Below the pieces are notes generated by a model. The model worked only from the letters and a program-made list of their open reading frames with translations. It was not told the origin of the DNA and searched no databases. This document shows, one piece after another, positions 56,069-64,000 of a stretch of 64,000 nt of DNA. Each line of letters opens with the position of its first letter. Within the stretch, counting starts at the first letter, position 1. The stretch comes from Brevibacterium pigmentatum. Lineage in GTDB: Bacteria > Actinomycetota > Actinomycetes > Actinomycetales > Brevibacteriaceae. Where the stretch lies: positions 1,612,001 through 1,676,000 of the forward strand of contig NZ_CP050153.1 of the NCBI RefSeq assembly GCF_011617465.1, given 5' to 3'. The translations under genes were made by a program, and so were the position numbers.

Positions 56069-56511
56069 CCGATCCGATACCGCGCCAAGAGACCGAAGTC
56101 GAAGCAGCCTGGACCCGTGTGTGGAGGACGCTGCTCATCCGCGGCATCATCCTCGTCCTCGTCGTCGCTGCCCTCGGAATGGGCATCGGCTGGCTGGTCT
56201 CGGGGATGACGGGACTCGTCGGCGGCGCCGTCGGCGGGGGACTGGCAGCAGTCTTCATCATCATCACCCTCGTCATCATGTATCTGGGACGGAACATGGG
56301 GCTGACCGCGATCGCCGGGTTCTTCGGGCTCGGGTTCCTGTTCAAGGCCTTCATCTTCATGATCGTCATCTGGCGCATCAAGGACGCGACTTGGCTCGAC
56401 GGCACGGTCGCCTTCTTCACGATCGTCGTCGCCGTGATCGGTTCGTCTCTCGTTGAAGCGATCACCGTGGTCAAGGGACGCGTCCCATACGTCGATCCGG
56501 AAGCTCGATAG
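56065..56511 (+). CDS. atpI: AtpI-like small membrane protein
   Basis: A 148-residue protein with four hydrophobic segments (ILVLVVAALGMGIGWLVS, VGGGLAAVFIIITLVIM, FFGLGFLFKAFIFMIVI and TVAFFTIVVAVIGSSLV). Sequence identity to AtpI is weak, but the size, topology and place between wecA and atpB fit the actinobacterial AtpI-like gene, thought to aid c-ring assembly. GTG start overlaps the wecA stop. Could be called a hypothetical membrane protein. Confidence 0.7.
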   Translation: MTDPIPRQETEVEAAWTRVWRTLLIRGIILVLVVAALGMGIGWLVSGMTGLVGGAVGGGLAAVFIIITLVIMYLGRNMGLTAIAGFFGLGFLFKAFIFMIVIWRIKDATWLDGTVAFFTIVVAVIGSSLVEAITVVKGRVPYVDPEAR

Positions 56512-56593
56512 GCGAGCAGAGGCTCGTCTGCGGACCCATCCGAGACACGTGGAGGGGTGCTGCGCATGATGAATGACGTGTCGTATAAAATCG

Positions 56594-56656
56594 TTGACAG
56601 AAATTGCACAGAGAAGCCTGATGAATTTGTCGGTGACTCTCTACAGTTGGTAGAGT
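56594..56656 (+). promoter_or_regulatory. Candidate promoters of the atp operon
   Basis: The 263-bp gap before atpB has a consensus TTGACA at 56594-56599 with only a weak -10 downstream. A second pair is TTGTCG (56627-56632) and TAGAGT (56651-56656) with an 18-base spacer. Which one is used is unclear. Confidence 0.4.
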
Positions 56657-56774
56657 AGTCCCGGTGCTTGGGCGGATCTTCGCCCTTTGTCGCTCCTGAA
56701 CCTCAAGCCTCGCCTTCAGTGCGGGGCCAAGGCCAGGCCATCAGGGCCCTTGACCATGGGAGAGTAGTAAAAAC

Positions 56775-57587
56775 GTGGGAACACTCAACGCCGCGAACAC
56801 AACAGTCAGTGCTGCAGAAGGCGGCTTCCACGCACCGTCGATGGCTGAGTTCTTTCCAGCCTCGTTCCTCTTTGAGGGCACACCGTTCGAAATGAACCGC
56901 GTGATGCTCATCCGCATCATCGCCACCGTCGCAGTCGTTGTGCTGCTGGCCGTCTGGGCCAAGCGCATGAAGCTCATCCCGACCCGCTTCCAGTCGAGCA
57001 TGGAGCTCGCCATGGAGTTCGTGACCGTCGGCATCGCCGAGGACACGATGGGCAAGGAGAAGGCCAAGAAGTTCATGCCGCTCATCGTGGCGATCTTCTT
57101 CGGCATCCTGTTCTGGAATGTCACGAAGCTCATTCCGTTCCTCAACATGCCGGGCACCGGCGTCATCGGCATGCCGATCGTGCTCACCCTCGTGGTCTAT
57201 GTGACCTACCACTGGGCCGGCATCGCAGAGAAGGGCCTCGGCCGCTACCTGAAGGATTCGCTCATCCTGCCCGGCGTTCCGCCGGCCATGCACATCCTGC
57301 TCATCCCGATCGAGTTCATCACGAAGTTCGTCACCCAGCCGTTCACTCTGGCGATCCGACTCTTCGCGAACATGATGGTCGGCCACCTCCTGCTCGTGCT
57401 CTGCTTCTCCGCTACGAGCTTCTTCCTCTTCGACGCCGCGAACGGATTCCAGTTCTTCGGCATCGTCACCTTCGCCGGCGGCATGTTCGTCTTCATCCTG
57501 GAGATGCTCATCGTCGTGCTGCAGGCCTACATCTTCGCTCTTCTGTCCTGTGTGTACATCAATGCCGCGATCTCGGACGAACACTGA
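56775..57587 (+). CDS. atpB: F0 ATP synthase subunit a
   Basis: Membrane subunit forming the proton half-channels (270 residues). Key arginine in FTLAIRLFANMMVGHLLL and C-terminal FILEMLIVVLQAYIFALLS. Five to six hydrophobic segments. GTG start at 56775 with GGGAGAG upstream; first gene of atpBEFHAGDC. Confidence 0.95.
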   Translation: MGTLNAANTTVSAAEGGFHAPSMAEFFPASFLFEGTPFEMNRVMLIRIIATVAVVVLLAVWAKRMKLIPTRFQSSMELAMEFVTVGIAEDTMGKEKAKKFMPLIVAIFFGILFWNVTKLIPFLNMPGTGVIGMPIVLTLVVYVTYHWAGIAEKGLGRYLKDSLILPGVPPAMHILLIPIEFITKFVTQPFTLAIRLFANMMVGHLLLVLCFSATSFFLFDAANGFQFFGIVTFAGGMFVFILEMLIVVLQAYIFALLSCVYINAAISDEH

Positions 57588-57653
57588 GATCGCACCCCTA
57601 GATCCGTAACTCACGAGTTGCACGGTCGGGCCAACCACCCGGCTTCATTATGA

Positions 57654-57893
<240 letters not shown>

Positions 57894-57912
57894 TCTCGAA
57901 GAGGACTGAAAG

Positions 57913-58464
57913 ATGACTCCGGTAAACATCGTCGCCTCCGCGGAGAACCCGCTTCTCCCGGCGCTGTACGACATCGTCTGGAGTGCCGTCTGTCTGCTGA
58001 TCGTCTTCCTGGTTGTCTGGAAGTACGTCCTTCCCGCCTTCAACAAGACCCTCGACGAGCGCGCTGAGCGCATCCAGGGTGGAATTGAGAAGGCTGAGAA
58101 GGTGCAGGCCGAAGCCGATCAGGCTCTGGCCGAGTATCAGAAGCAGCTCGCCGACGGTCGTGCCGAAGCTGCACGACTGCGCGCCGAGGCTCAGGAAGAG
58201 GGCGCCCAGATCATCGCCGACATGAAGGCTCAGGCTCACTCCGAGGCTGATCGCATCATCGCTCAGGCACAGACTCAGATCGACGCCGAACGTCAGTCCG
58301 CCATGGTGCAGCTGCGTTCCGAGGTCGGCACTCTGGCCACGGACCTGGCTTCGCGCATCGTCGGTGAGTCCCTCACTGATGACCAGCGTTCGGCCAACGT
58401 GGTCGATCGCTTCATCTCCGATCTCGAGTCCAACTCGTCCGCACAGCCGGTCAAGGGGGCGTGA
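57913..58464 (+). CDS. atpF: F0 ATP synthase subunit b
   Basis: A 183-residue stator subunit: one N-terminal membrane helix (IVWSAVCLLIVFLVVWKYVL) followed by a long charged coiled coil (KAEKVQAEADQALAEYQKQL). The stop overlaps the atpH start. Length is normal. Confidence 0.94.
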   Translation: MTPVNIVASAENPLLPALYDIVWSAVCLLIVFLVVWKYVLPAFNKTLDERAERIQGGIEKAEKVQAEADQALAEYQKQLADGRAEAARLRAEAQEEGAQIIADMKAQAHSEADRIIAQAQTQIDAERQSAMVQLRSEVGTLATDLASRIVGESLTDDQRSANVVDRFISDLESNSSAQPVKGA

Positions 58465-59270
58465 TGCTCCAGTCGAGCAGATTGTCCCTGCAGGCCGTCC
58501 TCGAGACCGCGAACTCCGAGATCTCCGGGGGAGACCCCCGACAGATCGGTGAGGAGACTCTGGCAGTCGTCGGCATCCTCGTCGAGAATGTCAGACTGCG
58601 CAAGGCTCTGGCAGACTCCTCCGAGTCGGCCGAGAGGAAGCAGCAGCTGCTGCGGACTCTGTTCTCGACTCGGATCACAGATGCGGTTCTGCGCATCAGC
58701 GATAACGCAGTCAGCCGCCGCTGGGCGCGGACCCAGGACCTCGTCACCAGCCTCGAAGTCGCCGGTGTGACAGCGGTTGCCGCTGCCGCACAGGCAGATG
58801 GGCAGCTGGGGCAGGTCGAAGAGGAGATCTTCCGCTTCGCGCGTCTGCTGGAATCCAACCACGAGCTGTCGCGCGCGCTTGACTCGCAGGCGACAGACGA
58901 GAGCAAGCGTGCCCTCGTCTCCGACCTGCTGGGCGGCAAGGCACAGCCAGACACCATCAAGCTGGTCGAACAGGCTGCTCTGCACCCCCGCGGACTCCGC
59001 GTGGCGAAGGCACTCGACCAGTACAGCGATATCCTCGCCGCCCGTCAGCAGCGGTCGGTTGCAGACGTCACCGTCGCCAGACCCCTGAACGAAGCGCAGA
59101 CCGAAAGGCTGCAGGCGGCATTGTCGGCCAGCTATGGTCGCGAACTCGTCCTCAATGTCCAGGTCGATCCCGAGGTCCTCGGGGGAGTCCGGGTGCAGGT
59201 CGGCGACGAGATGATGAACTCGACCGTGGCCGATCGACTGGCCGATGTGCAGCGCAAGCTCGCAGGTTGA
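58461..59270 (+). CDS. atpH: F1 ATP synthase subunit delta
   Basis: A 269-residue OSCP-like stator subunit, of the long actinobacterial form. C-terminal LNVQVDPEVLGGVRVQVGDE is conserved. Start at GTG 58461 or ATG 58464, overlapping the atpF stop. Confidence 0.93.
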   Translation: MMLQSSRLSLQAVLETANSEISGGDPRQIGEETLAVVGILVENVRLRKALADSSESAERKQQLLRTLFSTRITDAVLRISDNAVSRRWARTQDLVTSLEVAGVTAVAAAAQADGQLGQVEEEIFRFARLLESNHELSRALDSQATDESKRALVSDLLGGKAQPDTIKLVEQAALHPRGLRVAKALDQYSDILAARQQRSVADVTVARPLNEAQTERLQAALSASYGRELVLNVQVDPEVLGGVRVQVGDEMMNSTVADRLADVQRKLAG

Positions 59271-59351
59271 CACTAGTGGCCGGCTTCTCCGGCATCGGCG
59301 GCCCACCGGTCGCCGGACGCAAGATTTGAGTAAAGGAAGCAGGGAAACCAG

Positions 59352-60986
<1,635 letters not shown>

Positions 60987-61017
60987 ACCTGTTCCGTAAC
61001 GGCGAAAGGAAGAACTG

Positions 61018-63426
<2,409 letters not shown>

Positions 63427-63429
63427 GCC

Positions 63430-63690
63430 ATGGCGACACTCGAAGTGAATGTCGTGGCTGCTGATCGCGAGGTATGGGCCGGTGAGGCCAAGCGCGTCAT
63501 CGCCCGTACCCTCGACGGCGAGATCGGCATCCTGCCGGGCCATGAGCCCGTGCTGGGTGTCGTCGCCGACGGCGAAGCGCGGATTCTCACCCCCGGAGAG
63601 GACACCATCAGGGTCAAAGCCGATGGTGGATTCCTCTCGGTGGAGAACAACCGTGTGATCATTGCCGCTGATCAGGCCGAACTTCTCTGA
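63430..63690 (+). CDS. atpC: F1 ATP synthase subunit epsilon
   Basis: An 86-residue epsilon subunit: N-terminal beta sandwich (LEVNVVAADREVWAGEAKR, DGEIGILPGHEPVLGVVADG). The usual C-terminal helical hairpin is almost absent (ends ADQAELL), as in other short actinobacterial forms. Starts 3 bases after the atpD stop. Confidence 0.93.
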   Translation: MATLEVNVVAADREVWAGEAKRVIARTLDGEIGILPGHEPVLGVVADGEARILTPGEDTIRVKADGGFLSVENNRVIIAADQAELL

Positions 63691-63712
63691 TCCGCAGGTT
63701 ACACTGGCAACC

Positions 63713-64000
63713 GTGAACCCTTCTGTCCTGCTGATCGTTCTGCTCTCGTTGGTAGGACTCGCGCTTGCTCTGATCGTGGTCGTCACGATCCGACGCAGGT
63801 CGATCTCGAAGCTCTCGGGTGCCTTTGACTGTTCCATCAACGTGGGCGAGGAGTATTCTTCTCGCCCACGTTGGCGTTTGGGTGTGGCCGTCTTCTCGGT
63901 CACGTCCTTGGACTGGTACCCCGTCTTCGCTCTGACCCGGCGGGCAGCGTTCCGACTGCCGCGCGCGGATCTCGATATCCTGGTGCGGCGCAAACCCACC
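63713..64000 (+). CDS. DUF2550 family protein, truncated by window end
   Basis: First 96 residues of a DUF2550 protein, which commonly follows atpC in actinobacteria. One N-terminal membrane helix (LLIVLLSLVGLALALIVVV) and then a soluble part with GAFDCSINV, RWRLGVAVFS and LDWYPVFALTRR. Start GTG 63713. The function is unknown. An inverted repeat lies inside it at 63838-63873. Confidence 0.85.
   Translation, partial: MNPSVLLIVLLSLVGLALALIVVVTIRRRSISKLSGAFDCSINVGEEYSSRPRWRLGVAVFSVTSLDWYPVFALTRRAAFRLPRADLDILVRRKPT

Overview
The window is a high-GC, densely coded chromosomal segment from an actinobacterium. The gene content points to Micrococcales, and Brevibacterium is my best guess, from protein flavour rather than a database search. 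Supporting markers are a fused 2-oxoglutarate dehydrogenase (Kgd type), a SigH/RsrA thiol-stress pair, AdnAB-like recombination motor-nucleases, UvrD2 with an HRDC domain, the 24-residue ribosomal protein bL37, GuaB1, UPF0182, DUF2342 and DUF3107. I see no rRNA, CRISPR array, prophage, transposase or integrase. The segment looks like core genome with conserved synteny, close to the Mycobacterium tuberculosis Rv3193c-Rv3202c and Rv3221A-Rv3228c blocks as I remember them.

Layout. 1-2.5 kb: truncated DEAD-box helicase, ferritin-like protein, DUF3107 and a TetR regulator. 2.6-13.6 kb: DNA repair block (adnA-adnB, a degenerate phosphotransferase-like gene, nudC-uvrD2). 13.5-21.9 kb: orphan E1/cyclodehydratase-like gene, YgjP-type metallopeptidase, Nudix hydrolase, DUF2342, PDZ/Lon-like protease and UPF0182. 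22-23 kb: a 62-bp perfect palindrome, initiator tRNA and yceI. 23.1-28.2 kb, minus strand: a tightly packed run doxX-aroA-rsgA-hisN-aminotransferase. 28.2-29.4 kb: sigH-rsrA with a SigH-type promoter, then the bL37 gene. 29.5-33.9 kb, minus strand: kgd and a GDSL-like gene. 34-38 kb: guaB1 and two CNNM/CorC-type membrane proteins. 38.4-44.3 kb: VanY-like peptidase, tRNA-Arg(CCG), a MacB-type ABC exporter and an MFS transporter. 44.3-50 kb: nrtL-lysA-hom-thrC-thrB (aspartate-family amino acids). 50-56.5 kb: rho-prfA-prmC-ywlC-wecA-atpI. 56.8-63.7 kb: atpBEFHAGDC, followed by a truncated DUF2550 gene.

Most unusual points. (1) Three genes between 52 and 63 kb show apparent one-base shifts at short homopolymers: atpD (GGG at 62609-62611, stop inside the gene), the end of prmC (CCCCC at 54165-54169) and the start of prfA (CCC at 52249-52251). 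Assembly error and real lesions cannot be separated from sequence alone. (2) A roughly 350-bp non-coding stretch at 14.53-14.88 kb carries two perfect DnaA boxes plus several near matches, all in one orientation, far from any replication gene. (3) A 62-bp palindrome without spacer lies beside the initiator tRNA. (4) Several enzymes have lost signature residues: the NudC zinc ribbon, the phosphotransferase HGD motif, and the GDSL serine. (5) An ArgS-like protein without a catalytic domain (NrtL type) sits where argS often precedes lysA. I found no clear new multi-gene defence or biosynthetic system.
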